Shown: positions 23,691 to 37,239, numbered from the stretch's first letter. The stretch is DNA of 64,000 nucleotides from Jacaranda mimosifolia (GCA_018894105.1 CM032131.1:2940501-3004500), one strand, 5' to 3'. Notes: generated from the letters alone by a model not told the origin. Translations and numbers: made by a program.

Positions 23691-24369
23691 TCCCTAGTGT
23701 GTTTATCTCACCAAGATTTTTAAGAATCTCTTTTTTCTGGGTTTTCCTAACATATCCATTCTTACCAAACATTGGGTGTCACCCTATATATCTAGGGTTG
23801 ACTAATAATTCCATAACCCATGGTTTCGTTGTCCGTCATTACTTAAAGTTTCTTTTGATCGCCATGATTGAGCTTATATGAAGTAAATTAAACTATCCCA
23901 AAAAGGAGTTTCATACATATTTGGTGATCCCATAAAATCACTGAGTGTTTTATGCTTATAATCTAATTAGGTAAACCTTATGCTTATCTCCACATATCAT
24001 TTCTATACTTAAAAGGTTCTCCATTTTACCCTGATAGAGTACATGCTATTGTTTAAGAGATCACAAATCCACCTCGGCAACAATGATCCTTAACACCACA
24101 AGCTCATATTTACATGATATTTATATTAGGGAGTAGCCAAGTTCAAATTTAACATGCTTGAGATTTCATAACAAGTCATACATTTTCATACAGCTAACTA
24201 CAGGTTCACAAAAACTACACATACTAGATACAATCACAAACAATATGTTTACTATTCTTTAGATTCCATCTGAGAAATAAAGGCAAGAATATGTGGCGTT
24301 AGACTCTCTTATGATGTTCAAGAACTTAGATATTACCCTCAATTACCTATTTCTCTTCATCCTTTTAAG

Positions 24370-25105
24370 CACTTGAGGTTGACTGCTTGCTTGTAGTGCA
24401 ATCCTGGACAAAATGTTGATCGCTGCCACATGCTATGCACTTTCTTAGCCTTTTCAAGCAATTAAACTTCTCATGGTTCAAACCACTACAAAATCCACAA
24501 ACCTTCTTTGACGTTCCAAATTGGACTTTCGGCCATTTCTTGCCTGAACCACTTTCCCTACCAATGGCGATTTTGAGTTCAAAGCTTTCCCTTGTTTGAC
24601 CCTTCTCTCATTTACATATACCTCAAGGGGTTCTTGCTCCATTGCAAGGCTCTCTCTAAGGCTCCCTCGAAGTTAGATTGTTCGTAAGGCATAAAGGTAT
24701 GTCGTATTTCAGATCTTAGTCCTTTAACAAATTTCTCAATTGTACATCTTTCTTCTCTCAATGTCCATGGGGCATACCAAATCAATCTACTAAATCTAGC
24801 TTTATATTGAGACACTATCATCTCCCATTGGATAAGACTCTCAAATTCTTATCTTCGGGCATCTCTCACTTCTCGTAGTATGAATCTACCCATAAATTCC
24901 AATACGAAGTTTTCCTATGTATGAGATGTTTTCTGTGTTCCCATCGTTGACTTACTAAGGTCCACCATTGACTCGTAGCTCCTTCCAACAGATAGACGGA
25001 AAATATAAATTTGAGGTCATCTAGGTAACCTAACATAACCTAACATCTGGAAAATATCTTCGATCTCCCTAATCTAAGCTTCTGCCTTTTGGTGATCCTA
25101 TTCAC
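24370..25105 (-). pseudogene. gag of the Tekay-like element with two zinc knuckles
   Basis: Reading leftward: AEA then IREIEDIFQMLGYV, ENFVLEFMGRF, LREVRDARR, QWEMIVSQYKARFSRLIW, then EKFVKGLRSEIRHTFMP and ALERALQWS. This is the standard gag order of plant Ty3/gypsy chromoviruses. Further left (about 24500-24395) two CX2CX4HX4C knuckles follow: CGFCSGLNHEKFNC and CIACGSDQHFVQDC. Several stops occur; the longest open part is 24821-24612. Gag would form particles and bind RNA. There is no protease after the knuckles. Confidence 0.75.
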
Positions 25106-27150
25106 CCATAAACATTAGGGGTGGAACTTAAGGAGGTGTTCTAGAGTTTCGAACTCTGGAGGCTTTTTACTTCTCTTGGGGTTATTCATATTATCTTGTT
25201 GCTGAAGCGATTGCATGAATTACTGCCACATTACCCCATCTGTTCCATAATCTCTCCTCTCGCCATTGGATGCACCGGTGAGTCTCATGTCCCTTCCTCA
25301 ACACTTATTGGACGTCTTCATTTTGAAGTATCTTCTTTTAGATTTTTTGACTGAGCGAATGCGTTGGGATTAACTTTTCTGATGCTATTTAGTGGGTTGC
25401 AAAGCTTTTTAGTTGTGTAGGCCACACTTACCTGTGATGCTGAATGAAAAGTTTGTTAATTACCATATAACTGTTATTAATTCTTATTGCACAGGGCTCA
25501 AAACACTTGCATAATTTCTTTTTTCTAAACACAAGACACATTAGAATTTAATCAGTTTCCATATTATCATTAGCATTAGGTGTTCTCTTGTTTCTTACTT
25601 TTCTTCTTCTGCATGTAGTGTCTATAGAATGGTTGTTAAACTAATGAATAGCCTAGCCTTCGACAAGAGGATCATGATTAGGTCTAAGACAGTTATTATT
25701 CAACGTATACTGATTTAGGCGTCTATAATTATTGCTCCACAAGAATCTCGTTAGGTATATCTATATATAAGTATGTATCTGGTGGTCTTTTTCTCACTAA
25801 TCTTTAATCTTAGCAAGGATTCTATCGTGCATTCTTCTTTTCTCATCTATATTCCTTTTCACCTCTTCTCTCTATCATTGATGTATTCCTGGTAGCCTAA
25901 CTTTATGAACTCCATGCTGTCATCTTATTTCATTGAACTAGTATATTATGCCTTCAGGGCCTATCAGAATAACTGTTACTTCATCCTAATCATCTTTCCT
26001 CTCTTCAGGTCTTCAAAACTTTATCTCTTTCTATTTATCTTTGTTTCACAATCACATAAACTAATTTTCGTTATTCGTACACTAATTTCCCATGTAACTA
26101 TATCGTTCAAATCACACCATACAACTAATTAAGGACAATCCTCAACTAATAAATCTAGGATCTTACAAAACACGTCTACGGGTGATATATTCCTTTGATT
26201 TACCTTTTTACCTCATTTTTTTTCTTATCTAACCTCTCTAATTCTCTTCTTGGCTATTTCAATTTCCTTATTTATTATTCCCTTCTTTTCATTTCTCATA
26301 CTTGTAACATAAGTCCCCTATATCCTATGGTGGGTGTTACATTGTTCCTCGAATTTGCAATGGGGATTTCTTACAATTTCATGCCTCCTAGAGATTTCCC
26401 CTCCTTACATTTACAATATGGTTTAGTTTCATCATTATGCTATCCCTTGTCAAAATAAGACACCATCCAAATTTCAACCGTACTCATAAGTCAAACATGA
26501 CTCATCCCTAATAATCATTCATTTCCCAAATGCACTCCTTCCAGTAGTAATCCTTTTTCTATGTATCTATACAATCTAATTCTCATTCGTAAGCATGTGG
26601 CAGGGATGTTCATCTCAAGGTAATCATTTATTGACCTAAATACATATCTTCCTAGAATTATCCTTTACTCATCATATACAATTTCCACGAATGTTGCTTG
26701 CACTATGTTGATTTCCAAGGTAACTCTTTACTCACTAATTGCAATTCTTCCTAAAATAGTCATTTGCCCATCAAATTCAACCTCCACAGATATTGCTCAC
26801 ATAACACCATAATTCCAAATAGCATCATCCTTACCAATAACTATACGTTCAGATGCTTGACATACAAAAAGTAAGAGGTTATATACTGGTTGGTCATTCT
26901 AGTCATAACCTTTTTCTTCCTTAATGTCAAGCATTATCCCAAAAGTCCATATCCTATCAAACTCTAAAATCGAACCCCATCTTCACTTGCCCCAGAATTT
27001 CACATTCCAATAATCATATCCTAATCATAGCTCATGAATTCTTTAACTCAAGTTTTCACTTCTAAAACATTTCCAAAGTTAAGATTAATTTCCACTAACC
27101 ACGAATTTCACACTCCGAGGATCATATCCTAGCGTAGCTCAAGTTTTCTA
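25106..27150 (-). other. leader region of the Tekay-like element
   Basis: About 2 kb between the primer-binding site and gag, with no recognisable coding sequence. ORFs at 25905-26132 and 26195-26458 on the other strand are hydrophobic, low-complexity translations and are not called. Confidence 0.45.
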
Positions 27151-27170
27151 TAACCCAAGGTCTGATACCA
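27151..27170 (-). other. primer-binding site, initiator tRNA-Met type
   Basis: The minus strand reads TGGTATCAGACCTTGGGTTA, three bases inside the right LTR. The first ten bases match the initiator tRNA-Met primer site TGGTATCAGAGC. Confidence 0.8.
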
Positions 27171-27173
27171 CGC

Positions 27174-30100
27174 TGTAGCACCCTGCTCGGAGGTGCCTGC
27201 TTTGGGCTGAGATGCTATTCTGATCTTAATTTAATAATTCAAAACAAAACATACACCTCCAAAATATTCAATTTAAATTGTTCATAGCGACCTAAAACCA
27301 TTTTACGCCAATTTTGCATCACATACTACTGTATAATATTCCACATTAACATGGACTTCAAAACTACAAGCTTACATTTTCTTAATACTTACATCAAGTG
27401 ATTGAATCTAAACTTAACGTCATTGAAACAACAAGAGAAGTATTGATCTTGCATATCTAAATGCCATTAACAAAACTATATTCACTAATGCAACCTACGA
27501 TGCCCCACATACTACTTATCATAACCTAGCTGGGAAAAGAATCAAGAACACGAAAGAGACATAAGTCCGAAGAACTTAGTGAGGGGGGATGGGATGTAAC
27601 TATTAACAAACGCATAAGGTCAAGGGGAACTAACAAAAGGATTCTAATTTGACGTATAAATAATCAGGCAAAGTAAAAGGAAGAATCGAGATAATTAGAA
27701 GTTGTAAAATGACACTTTAACAGAATGGAGGCTCGAATAAATAGTACTTATGAAAACACGGGGGTACCTAACAAGACATTCCATATAATGGGAGCAACTT
27801 CAAAACAAATAACAGAACAACCAAATGTCAGAAAATGATAAATAATGTATTGACGAAATATGAATCTAAATGAAAAGAGACATGAAACAACCAAGACGTG
27901 ACATAACAAAACATACCATAATGGTGACCATTTTCAAATCATAGCAGACTGTTGGCAAAATTCAGCTTTATTGCTCCCAGAACAGAACATAAGAAGCAGA
28001 ACAAAATACAAATAAAACATGAACAAATTTCCCTTATCACTCCATTGCTCAAGCACTCAGCTCAGCATGTAATAACTTGACAGGTGGCATGGCCAGTCGC
28101 ATGCCGGATCCTGCCACTCGTAGACAACTACCTCTAACCATCTGCAAGTCAGGATCATGAGTGGGTATTAGTTGGGAGACCAGTCGCCGTTGGTTTGTTC
28201 TACCCGATTGTCTTTCCGAACCTAGTCCCAAGCCTAACATATCATGGTGTCCCTAAAAATGGTAACTTCCTAAGGGCGTCCTTGTGGTTGGACATGACAT
28301 AATGCCAACAGTGAAATATGAATTTCAAAGTAACCGTTCAGAGGAATGCATATCAGAATACTAAACAGAAGGGTAAAAATCATATATCATATGGCTAGTA
28401 AGGTCAAACGAATAACTCGCAAAATAACATAACTGGAAGCAAGGAATGAAACTGGTTGGCAAGACCAAAATATCAACACGTACAGGGTCAGTGTACAAAG
28501 GACAAGAATATGATAACATAAAAGGAAGTTCTGGGCACTAGAACGATTGCAAACATACATGACTGAATGGACAAGCAGATATGATTTATTTCCCAACAGA
28601 AAGAAAGGCTTAACCTCACCTTCAAACTCCACAGAGCTGCTATCCATGTCATACGGTCCTGGACACCCTGGCTCCTCGACACCTATTCTGATAAAATGCA
28701 TATAAACATTAATACGTCTACATAGTAATTTTCTAATAATAATTAAATTACTAGTATGTCTTAACAACATAAATTTCCCATTTTGAGGAGTGTCCTTCTT
28801 AGTTAAATCTTAATCTAGTTAGGGTACGACAATCTCATGCTACTAGGTTTCGATTCTTCAGTTGTCAAAGTTGTATTACTAGAATTAATATGTATCTAGC
28901 TTGTATGAACAATTATAAATTTTTATTTCAAGGACAATACACGTCTATCTCCCTAAAATATACTAGCGTCGCTATGGGGTATCAATTAAGGTGTTTATCA
29001 GTTCCAAGCTACTGTTTTATCTTAACACTAAGAATATACAATTAGATAGTGTAAGTCTGTGATCTAATAGTCCAGTCAACCGGTAGAAATTCCTTTGTAT
29101 GTTCTAATAATTATTCCTTACGACGTTACACAAAGTTAGGGCTTTATTTACATCAATTAGCTTAATTAACAGTTGCTAAGGTCCAATTTAGTGATCTAAG
29201 CCCACTAAGCAATGCATACAACTTATATATCCATACGTTTTTGCTTGAAGTCATAAATTCCATCCCATTCATACTAAATAAAGAAAATATATCACAATAA
29301 TCTTTCTGAATTCAATTAGGAAATAAATTATTGTCTTAACTGAATTTTACCAAATTACTCAAGTTCAAAGCTCATTCACAGTTTCGACATCCTACTATGT
29401 TGCTCTGGGGTTAATTAATATTACTTAGGTTCTTTGTTCAATTCCGGGTCAACACATCATTTTACAACTAGAATTTTAGCAAATAACCTTATTCCATAAC
29501 CCACTAACTTAGTCCATTTAACTCAATTTATTCTAACAATCAACTTTAATTAGGTTTATATTCTAACAAATCAAATTGGGTAACATTTCAACTGATTAAA
29601 CTGAATTTACCAAATTAAACGAAGTTTAGAGCCAAATCATAGCCCGACACTGGTGTGTATGTGTTCAAATCGTCATCCTATAGAAACTGCCTGGAAGCCA
29701 CCAGATCATCGTCGTGCACCTCAGTCAAAACTGGGAGCTGGACCCACCAATCGATGCGCCTCCTCATGCCCAATGAAAGCCCTCAATGAATTTTGGATTT
29801 CGCTACCATCTTACTGGTCAATTGAGAAGAAAACGGCCACCGCACCACCAATGCCGTCACTCCAATTTTTCTCAATTACTCCTTCGTCCATCGTCGGTTC
29901 TCTAAACTGAAGACACCATCATTTTCCTCATGCCAATCCCATCAAAACTCACTCTTGGTCGCCGCCAATAGCCGCTGGAGTGGTCGCGCCTACCACCTCC
30001 GCCGCGAGCTTTGTTCGGTGTTCAATTTTTCGGCAGTTGGCCAGTCATTTTAGGGCAAACTTGGTATGGGTGTGTTTTTTGAGCTAAGGGAAATGTAGTG

Positions 30101-30517
30101 GTATGGTTAGTTTTGAGGTTTGTTGGTCGCCAGTGACGAATCGCCGGTGAGGATAGTGGATGGTTGCATGAGAGAATTTGAAGAATTCTGGGGGGGTGTT
30201 TTGCTATTTATAGTCAAGTTACCAGAAATAACAATTGGCCCTCAGGAGTTTCAGTCAGCTTTCAATTCAGCCCTCAATTTATTAATGCCTCACATTAGCC
30301 CCTTTGACCCATTTATTTACAATTTGGCCTTAAGATTTTCATATTTCTTACAATTAGGTCCTTCTTATTTATATTTTGAGCCCCTAAGTTGCTTATATTA
30401 AACGATAACCCCCAATTTTTTTCCAAATGTCACACTTTAATTCTTTTTATTAGTTATTATCATTATTGAGGGTTTAATTCAAAATTTTTCATATTGAAAA
30501 ATTTTCAGGGTGCTACA
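27174..30517 (-). repeat. 5' LTR of the Tekay-like element (right copy)
   Basis: 3,344 bp with matched termini TGTAGCACCC and GGGTGCTACA. It is unusually long for a plant LTR, though long LTRs are known in the Tekay/Del group. A 127-codon minus-strand ORF (28770-28387) overlaps a region that is not open in the other copy and is not called. Confidence 0.85.
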
Positions 30518-30522
30518 TGTAT

Positions 30523-31047
30523 TAAAATTTTTACAGTACTAAATAAATAAATATTTATTTTTTTATATAATACTACAGTTCTTCTAAAATTTTTAATGAT
30601 TTATTTAAATTATTACTTAACTAAAAAATCTATGATAAAATAATAGTATTGAAGTGCTTGTTACAAAATGAAAATAGTGGGTTATAAATAATATACTTTT
30701 ATGTATAAATCATTAAGTATTATAAGAAGATTACTCAATAACAAAAAGAACATAATCCCGATGCTAGACTGACGAGACACCAACAAAAAAGGACACATTG
30801 TTTATTTCATTTTTTCATATTTTATAGTGTTTAGGATCAGTTGTATGATTAAAAAATAAAATCTAAATTCAATTTAAAAATAGTGTTAGACTATTTAAAC
30901 TCGACTTTATCTTTCTTTCTTCCTTCTTTAATGTTGTTTTATTTATTTTTTACAATATTATTATTCATAAATTATATTAACAGATGTTCAACGCTATAAT
31001 TGGTGCAAAAATTTTCTCATCATACTTGTTTTATATTTCTATAATTC

Positions 31048-31080
<33 letters not shown>

Positions 31081-32860
31081 ACATATGAATGCGTGTAAGC
31101 GTACACTTATATATTTGTATATAAAATTTATATTTTTTTTATTAATTTTATATATATAATTTATATTGAACAAACTTGTCTTGTTCGAAACCTTTTAAGA
31201 ATTACTGTGTACCGTTTCTGTATATTAAAACCTCAGAAATAATAAAATTAAATGTTGAAAATAGGTTTGAAAATTTTAATTTTGATTAATTATTTTAAAT
31301 AGGTCTCATTTCAATGTTTTGAGAATGATTTGACATAATTAATTATTAAAATATAAAATTTTAAAATAGAAAATATTTATCTTAAATTGTATTGAAAATT
31401 GAAGATGAGAGACATGAACATACAAAAAGAATTATTGGCATAATTCTAGGAGAAAATGTGATTGTAAGAAAAAAAAAATGATTGATCGAAATAGACGGCT
31501 GCAATGATTGTCTAATCAAGACTTTTTTGATAGTGATTTTTATTTAAATACAACTTTTTAATAATTAATAAACAAAACCTTTAGGTTTGCAAATTTTTAT
31601 ATGGGTTTCACTTTCATCCATTCACTTGATTCAAATAATTTAAAAATTGAGTGGTTCATCATCCTTCTCATCTCTTGTTTGTTATTTCAGGAGAATTCAA
31701 AATATTACTTTTATTTATTGTTTTGAATTTTGTAGTAATCAATTCCAAGAAAAATGTTATTGTATGTTGAAAGACCATTACTGAAAATTTACTAATCTTA
31801 GTATGGGATAAAATTATCCAAGAGAAAAAAGAGTTCGACTTTAACTTTCATCTATCCTTCATATATAACTCTCACTTTTTCGCAGAATTTTGCGAGTATA
31901 TTCATTTCATGTATTCTTAATTATTATTTTGTTAATTATTTGAGTTATATCCAATTATTATACTGACCTAATTTCAACTAACTATAATTCCATCTATTCT
32001 TAATATATTTCATCCAACATAAATTATATTAAACCACCAACTGGAAATCTCTCCCAATTTTAATAAAAACACTACTTATTTTTGTTTTCATACTTATAGC
32101 ATTATTTTTAATTTTAAAATATTTACTAATTTGAAAATAATTAACTAATTCTTTCTTTCCAAAATAACGGAATTCGCACTAAGTTCAATAATAATTTTTT
32201 TTTTTACTTTAAAATAATTTAATGGATGAAACAAAGAAAAAGTGCATGACACCCATAATAAGTAGAAATATTTTAAAACTATCTAATGTACATGACATAA
32301 AGAAAGTAATAGAATCCACACATTAGCATTATTACATTGAAATATTATTGTCAATCTAATAACTAATTCAAACTTTTATTTTCACAAAATCAACACTCAA
32401 AACTAAAATAAGTCTAAATACTAAAAAAAGAAGAAGAAGGGAAGAATCAAAATAAAGTTATCACCAATAAGGCTGTAGGTTTTCGTTTTTTCCTTTCCCC
32501 CATAGAATACAAGTCCGGTAGTCTCATAAGCTAGAGGGTTTTATTTTATTTTTTAATTTTACACACACAAATACACATTAAAAGTTCATTATGATTTGAA
32601 CTTTAAATCTCACACATATAAGTATATATGACTGTGATACTTCAAATATTATAAAGTTAAGAAAATGTTATGATCAACTTAAATTTGTAATAAGAAATAG
32701 TTTATTAGTAATCGTAACAAATATTCTTTAATGTATATGTATCCTCAACTAAATGCGTTAAAAAGCATGTATGTAAATGACAATTCTATTTTGAGATATG
32801 ATTGATCTAGGACAAATTGTTGTTTTTTATAGTATCATCGTTAAATAAAGTTGCTTTGTA
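30523..32860. other. A+T-rich intergenic DNA
   Basis: No gene is seen. A compound (TA)n(TG)n microsatellite lies at about 31048-31080. Confidence 0.45.
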
Positions 32861-33260
32861 TATATATATATATATATATAGGGTAAATTAGGCTTCACCC
32901 CCTTGTGATAATGGAAAAGAGCAAAAAACTTCCTTATGAAAAAACAATAGGGAATGTCCCCCCCTATTTTTTTTAAAAAATAGCAAATTACCCCCCTCCG
33001 ACTGGCGGTGCAAATCACGCGCGGCAAGTGAGGTTGGTTCTAGGGTTTTTGGTGATGAAATGTCAATTTTGCCCCTTAAAATCAATCGTTGGATTTATTA
33101 AAAAAAATTAACGATTCAGATTATTTCTATCTAAAAAATATATATATAAAATATAAAAATATACCTACATATATATATATATACCTACATATACATATTT
33201 ATATATATATAACCCACTACTCACCCCGGCAACCCACCCAACCCTCCCCACCACACCAGC

Positions 33261-33349
33261 GGCGGCCATGGCCGCCAGCAAAAGCGGCCATGGCGGCCGC
33301 CTCATTCAAGCAGCAGCCAGGCGGCCATGGATGCTGCCATGGCCGCCTG
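33261..33349. repeat. cluster of GC-rich palindromes
   Basis: GGCGGCCATGGCCGCC (33261-33276) is a perfect 16-bp palindrome. A 13-bp perfect stem (CAGGCGGCCATGG at 33318-33330 and CCATGGCCGCCTG at 33337-33349) encloses a 6-base loop. More GCGGCCATGG words lie between. The surroundings are A+T-rich. Confidence 0.85.
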
Positions 33350-33639
33350 AATATATATAAATAAAAAAATAAAAAAAAAGTTGAAAAATGTGGCTAGCGG
33401 CCGGATCTGGATCTGGCCAGATCCAGATCCAAAATGCTGCCATGGCAGCCGTGAGGTTTGGGGAGAGGGGATGGGGGGTGGGTTGGGGATAGATTATTAA
33501 ATAATTATATATATATTATCTTATATATACTATATGTTATTATATATCTTATCATATATGTATTATAATGTATATATTATTATATATATTATCATATATA
33601 TGGTAATAAACATATAAATATAAACATCTTATAAAAAAT

Positions 33640-34420
33640 ATATATGGATATAAATATAATATATATTTTCATAAATATATATAATATTTAATTTGAAATA
33701 AATAATTAGAAAAAAATATATAAACAAAAGTTATTTAAATTTTATAAAATATTATTATATAAAATATAATATAAAATATGATATAAAATATTTATTTAGT
33801 AATATATAGTATGTATAAATATATACATAAATATTTATGTATTTATAATGTATTATATATATTATGTTTTATATTATATATTATATATTTATATTTGTAT
33901 ATAATATATATAAATAAAAAAAGAATAAATTAGAAAGATGAATAAACAAAAAATTAAAAACAGTTTTTAAAGTTAAAAATAAAAAATTGGTATGAAGGAG
34001 ATAAAAATATATGTATATAAATATAATCTATATTTTCATAAATATATATAATATTTAATTTGAAATAAATAATTAGAAAGAGAAAAGATATAAACAAAAG
34101 TTATTTAAATTTTATAGATAAAATTTTAAGATGGGGGTGGGGGTGGGGTTTATTATATAAAATATAATAAAAATGTCTATTTAGTAATATATATTGTGTA
34201 TAAATATATACATAAATATTTATGTATTTATAATGTATTATATTATATATATATATATTATATTATGTTTATTATATTATATATTATATATTTATATTTG
34301 TATATATAATAATATATATAAATAAAAAAAAGAATAAATTAGAAAGATTAATAAACAAAAAAATTAAAAATAGTTTTTAAATTTAAAAATAAAAAAATTG
34401 GTATGAAGGAGATGAAAAAG
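33640..34420 (+). repeat. tandem duplication of a 370-410-bp A+T-rich unit
   Basis: Copy one (about 33640-34005) and copy two (about 34006-34420) share long blocks in the same order: TTTCATAAATATATATAA, TTTGAAATAAATAATTAGAA, AACAAAAGTTATTTAAATTT, TATACATAAATATTTATGTA and TTGGTATGAAGGAGAT. Copy two has an added G-rich insert near 34129-34149. Confidence 0.75.
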
Positions 34421-34804
34421 ATATAAAAAAATATATTTAAAAAGAATAAATAAATAAAATTGACAATATATGAAGGAATTAGGGGTAGTATAGTCTTTAT
34501 ACATTAAAATTATGGTTAAATTGCATCAAATCACAAAGGGGAGGTGATGTGCCTATTTTTTAAAATCACAAGGAGGTGCATTGCCTATTATTTTTTCATA
34601 AGGGCTTTTTTTGCAATTTATGACTAACATAGGGGGGTAAAATGCAATTCACCCTATATATATATATCAAATCTTATTCTACACATATTCTTTGTTCGTT
34701 CTTTCAAAATCTGTTATTCTAATTTTTCTTTTCCTATGATGTGGAAAGTATTTCACCTTTAATTTAGTATTATCAAATATTATTACCAATACATATTCCA
34801 ATAA

Positions 34805-35730
34805 ACTTGGGGAAAATAGGTCTAGTCCGACATCTTCGGATCAGTATAAAGACCATTTCCAGTATATCTTGACCGATATTATTGGATATTGATCCATACT
34901 ACGAACTATCTATATATCTATATATATGTGGGTGCTACCCATTCTCTAACGGGCAATTTAAGTTGGATATAAATACAAATAATGCCCAATAATCTGAGAG
35001 GAAATGAATCAATAAGCATAGCACATCTTTAGGGAGTATAGAAACTCAAATTCAGGGAATATAGAAACTCAAATTCAGGGAAAGCAGCCTCCGATACCCT
35101 TTTCCTCCACTAACCACCACACTACAAAACAACTAGTTGCATATCAAGAACTATGATAACTGTCAATAATAGGTCCTCATTGTACCAATGCCTTTCCCAT
35201 AATTAGTTCTTTATGGTGTATTAAATCTGTCACCACAATGCCTGGTATTGGAGAAAGGGCAAAATGATCCGAATCTACCCAAGGATGGACCGACCCAATA
35301 GATGACCTGACATTCAATTTGAGTAACTATCTATCATCAGATCTGTTCACTTCGAACACGTGGTTGAATCCCAATGATTTTGTACAACCTAGGGCTAGGG
35401 AGGACGGGTTGTACCATCCTCGTTCCTATAAATACCTCCAACTTCATTATGCTATAAGTTATACTCTCGATACTCTTAATCCGCTTATATGCCTTCTGTA
35501 TTGTTTGCGATTTCATTTTTCTACCTGACTTAGGTATTGGAGGAGTATAGTTGGAACCTTTCTAGCATTCCTTTGATGCTTGTTTTGTGTTCCAGTTCAG
35601 GGCACATAACCCATAGTTCTACTTCTCGATCGGAGAGAGAACATAAATAGATTGGTATGGAATTCCATATCTGGCCAACTCCGGATCAACAATATATCTC
35701 CTACATAGATATTTTCTACAAGACATTGAT
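34805..35730 (+). mobile_element. LTR-like fragment, Tat type
   Basis: CCTATAAATACCTCC (about 35425), then a pyrimidine-rich stretch, then CTGACTTAGGTATTGGAGGA (about 35525) is the TATA-to-R arrangement typical of Tat-group LTRs. No second copy or target duplication was found, so a solo or truncated LTR is likely. The limits are approximate. A short direct repeat (ATAGAAACTCAAATTCAGGG, twice at about 35038-35080) lies in its left part. Confidence 0.4.
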
Positions 35731-37239
35731 TTTCTTAGCAACAGACTTCAACTATAACACAGGCAGAAAATTTGTATTTTTGATTCCCTGAGATAAGGGC
35801 ATCCACTTATGGTCCCGCACTTCATGTGACTCTTGATTTTGACGGTTTGATCCCAGATATCAAATTTTATTTCAAACCTTTGATCCTTTCTTTTTTCCGA
35901 AGGCCTCTGGTTTTGGACAGAAGAAAGAAAATATAAAGCTCCAGAGGTTGTTAACTCCAAGCCATAAGGTTACCAGTTATGTGAATTTTACACACTTTTA
36001 CTGTAACAACTAACGGTCGACATGGATAGAAATGATCAAATACTCAGCAAAATTTGAAATTTGAGATATAAAAATAACTATGTCATAGAGTGCGAGATCA
36101 AAACGAAGTCTACTTTATCTTACAAGACCATAGTCCATAAATAAAAATTTGCGCCTAACTCTAATGGGATGCATGTAAAACTTGCCTTTCTCTACTTCAG
36201 AGAAGACTTAAAGAACCTACTTGGATTATTTGCATTTGTTCCCAAGGACTTTTATAGCAAATCGTAACATGGCACTTGAACCAAAAACCACACTAGAGCA
36301 CTTGTAAATAAAACTCAAGTAAGTGGCTTATAACTTCATGTTGTGAAGTTATCGGTCACATGAGTTTCATGTGCTGGCCATGAATAAAAACAAGATCAAA
36401 CATTAATTCCACAAAATTTGAAATTTGGGGCCGAAAACAAAAATTCCATAAAGTGCAAGATCAAAAATGAACTGAAATCATCCTACTTACAGGACCAAAA
36501 ATAAGAATTTGTCTCATAACTCTAACGAGATGCGTATAAAGCTGCAAAAAGAAGAAAAACAACAACAAAAAAAAGGGATCAAATGCTCCACAAAATTTAA
36601 TGTTTGGCATTAAAAAGAATGTGATAAGGTGTGAGACCAAAAATGAAATCGCCCTATCTTTCGGACCAAAACTACAAATTTGCACATAACTGTAATAGAA
36701 GGCATATTAGTCCGTCTCTCTCTACTTTGTCTTTTTCTCCTTCAATAAAGACTTGAAGAAACTGCATAGATTATTTGTGTTTTTCCCCTACTACAATGGA
36801 GTACAGATAAACAACAAGAAACCAGTCATTATCATCCTAATTCATACATCCATACAAGACCAATGCAGCAAATCATATGAAACAATTCCATTCAACTTGC
36901 ATAAAACTAAAGGAAGTTGTATAAAATCAACAAAAACTGAGAACCAATCTACCTAAAAAGATCAGAATGAAAGAAACTATTGCACCAATTCTCCTTCTGA
37001 CAGCCACTGTTTGTCTTTCTCCTCACAAAGGAAGTGCAGAAAACCGACTCTATACTTGTATAATCTTCCTCAAAAATCAAAGTTAGTTCAGAAAAACCAG
37101 TTCCATTACATACGAAAATTGTGAAACTTTGCAGATTCATTGATACGCACAGATATATACATTGATATGAGATAAGACCCAAAAAGACGTCCTTGTCCCT
37201 AACATAACAAAAAATTATCCGAAAAACTACAAACATTAT
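35731..37239. repeat. degenerate repeats, no gene
   Basis: Three diverged copies of a sequence with GATCAAA, CCACAAAATTTGAAATTTG, AAAGTGCAAGATCAAAA and CTAACGAGATGCGTATAA words start near 36030, 36390 and 36570. Two of them are followed by similar TCTCTACTT...GAAGACTT text (36190 and 36718). This looks like decayed repeat DNA of unknown origin. Confidence 0.4.

Larger units (their letters stand above)
20280..30522 (-). mobile_element. long-LTR Ty3/gypsy (Tekay-like) element, internally deleted
   Basis: Two direct copies of a 3.3-kb sequence bound this element. It is flanked by the 5-bp duplication TGTAT (20280-20284 and 30518-30522). The right LTR has matched ends, TGTAGCACCC and GGGTGCTACA. 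Next to it lies a tRNA-iMet primer site on the minus strand, so the element reads right to left. The 3.57-kb interior holds gag, including two zinc knuckles, and what looks like the tail of a chromodomain. Protease, RT, RNase H and most of integrase are absent. By hand, about 12% of positions differ between the LTRs over their first 285 bases, indicating an old insertion. Confidence 0.85.
32880..34655. mobile_element. 1.78-kb non-autonomous TIR element in a TA repeat
   Basis: The left end AGGGTAAATTAGGCTTCACC and the minus-strand right end AGGGTGAATTGCATTTTACC are imperfect inverted repeats. The similarity extends inward for about 100 bp (shared CTTATGAAAAAA, AATAGG and CCTTGTGAT words). The element sits inside (TA)n, so no target duplication can be read. 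It has no ORF of note. The interior contains a GC-rich block (33230-33480) and two copies of an A+T-rich segment of about 370-410 bp. The superfamily is uncertain. Confidence 0.6.

Noticed and set aside
28387..28770. 127-codon minus-strand ORF in a 3.3-kb LTR
   Set aside because: The other LTR copy is not open in the matching region, and the translation has no family features.
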